Assembly: GCA_022402525.1 (NCBI GenBank)
Contig: JAKRSB010000136.1
Span: 41,515-105,514, forward strand
DNA: 64,000 bases
Direction: 5' to 3'
Origin: Thermosynechococcaceae cyanobacterium MS004
GTDB lineage: Bacteria > Cyanobacteriota > Cyanobacteriia > Thermosynechococcales > Thermosynechococcaceae
Shown: positions 63,949-64,000 of the stretch, in pieces
Layout of the letters: each line of letters opens with the position of its first letter
Position numbering within the stretch: position 1 is the first letter of the stretch
Made by a program: the position numbers and the translations under genes
The notes under the pieces: model-generated
What the model saw: only the letters and a program-made list of their open reading frames with translations
Database searches by the model: none
Told to the model about the DNA's origin: nothing

Positions 63949-64000
63949 ACGTGAGTTCGGCAAAAAACAACCGCCCCTCATCCTCCCATCCTCCTTCTCC
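63949..64000. repeat. MITE-like dispersed repeat, copy 3 (cut by the window edge)
   Basis: It begins ACGTGAGTTCGGC like copy 1, and continues CCGCCCCTCATCCTCCCATC like copy 2, joining the two sets of features in one element. The rest lies outside the window. Confidence 0.75.

Overview
The window is chromosomal DNA from a cyanobacterium. It encodes the photosystem I core (psaA-psaB, with psaL-psaI converging on them), the ferredoxin-thioredoxin reductase catalytic chain, a MenG-type methyltransferase (phylloquinone), an Ycf21-type chorismate lyase (plastoquinone), SipA and several families largely confined to cyanobacteria (DUF3370, DUF3747, DUF309). The octamer GCGATCGC (HIP1), the classic cyanobacterial over-represented palindrome, recurs throughout. 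The species cannot be named from the sequence alone. I see no tRNA, rRNA, CRISPR array, prophage or intact insertion sequence.

Layout. 1-0.5 kb: a HicB antitoxin and a frameshifted HicA toxin. 0.5-7 kb: a secreted glycosidase-like lipoprotein, menG, a GAF histidine kinase, and a tightly coupled PhyH dioxygenase/aldo-keto reductase pair. 7-18 kb: mainly housekeeping biosynthesis (leuA, pentapeptide protein, efp-accB, dapB, aroK, dut and dcd converging, a corrinoid-adenosyltransferase-like protein, a DUF3370 protein, hemD, glycerate kinase). 18-26 kb: YkvA-like protein, ExbB/ExbD, 3-methyladenine glycosylase, a 40-residue membrane peptide, a 2Fe-2S protein, hisF, rph and an Lhr-type helicase. 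26-32 kb: a degenerate GAF kinase, thrB, an M16 peptidase homologue without its zinc motif, and sipA. 32-34.4 kb: groES-groEL under a perfect CIRCE operator and closed by a strong terminator. 34.7-43 kb: a beta-lactamase-fold protein with altered catalytic residues, an MgtC/DUF4010 membrane protein, bioA and the fermentation pair xfp/ackA. 43-49 kb: ftrC, DUF309, LptA-like protein, GH57, TauE, chorismate lyase. 49.3-51 kb: a dense DnaA-box cluster directly before dnaN, very likely the chromosomal replication origin. 51-57 kb: bacterioferritin-like protein, SemiSWEET, thiE, a DUF3747/SPOR protein and a repeat-rich lipoprotein. 58-63.6 kb: photosystem I genes.

Functional links. MenG makes the quinone held by PsaA/PsaB, and HemD feeds chlorophyll and haem. 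Dcd and Dut act in sequence to make dUMP. Xfp and AckA convert sugar phosphates to acetate with ATP yield. ExbB/ExbD could energise outer-membrane transport.

The most unusual window-wide property is the number of short degenerate tandem repeats (about 12-18 bp units). They sit in spacers and also, in frame, inside many conserved genes (the kinase, hemD, exbD, sipA, an M16 homologue, GH57 and others). Other items worth checking are the DnaA-box origin, a dispersed MITE-like repeat with inverted ends (three copies), a 100-bp element bounded by perfect 16-bp inverted repeats, and a run of pseudoenzymes. I did not find a convincing new multi-gene defence or signalling system; the PhyH-AKR pair is the closest to an unassigned operon.
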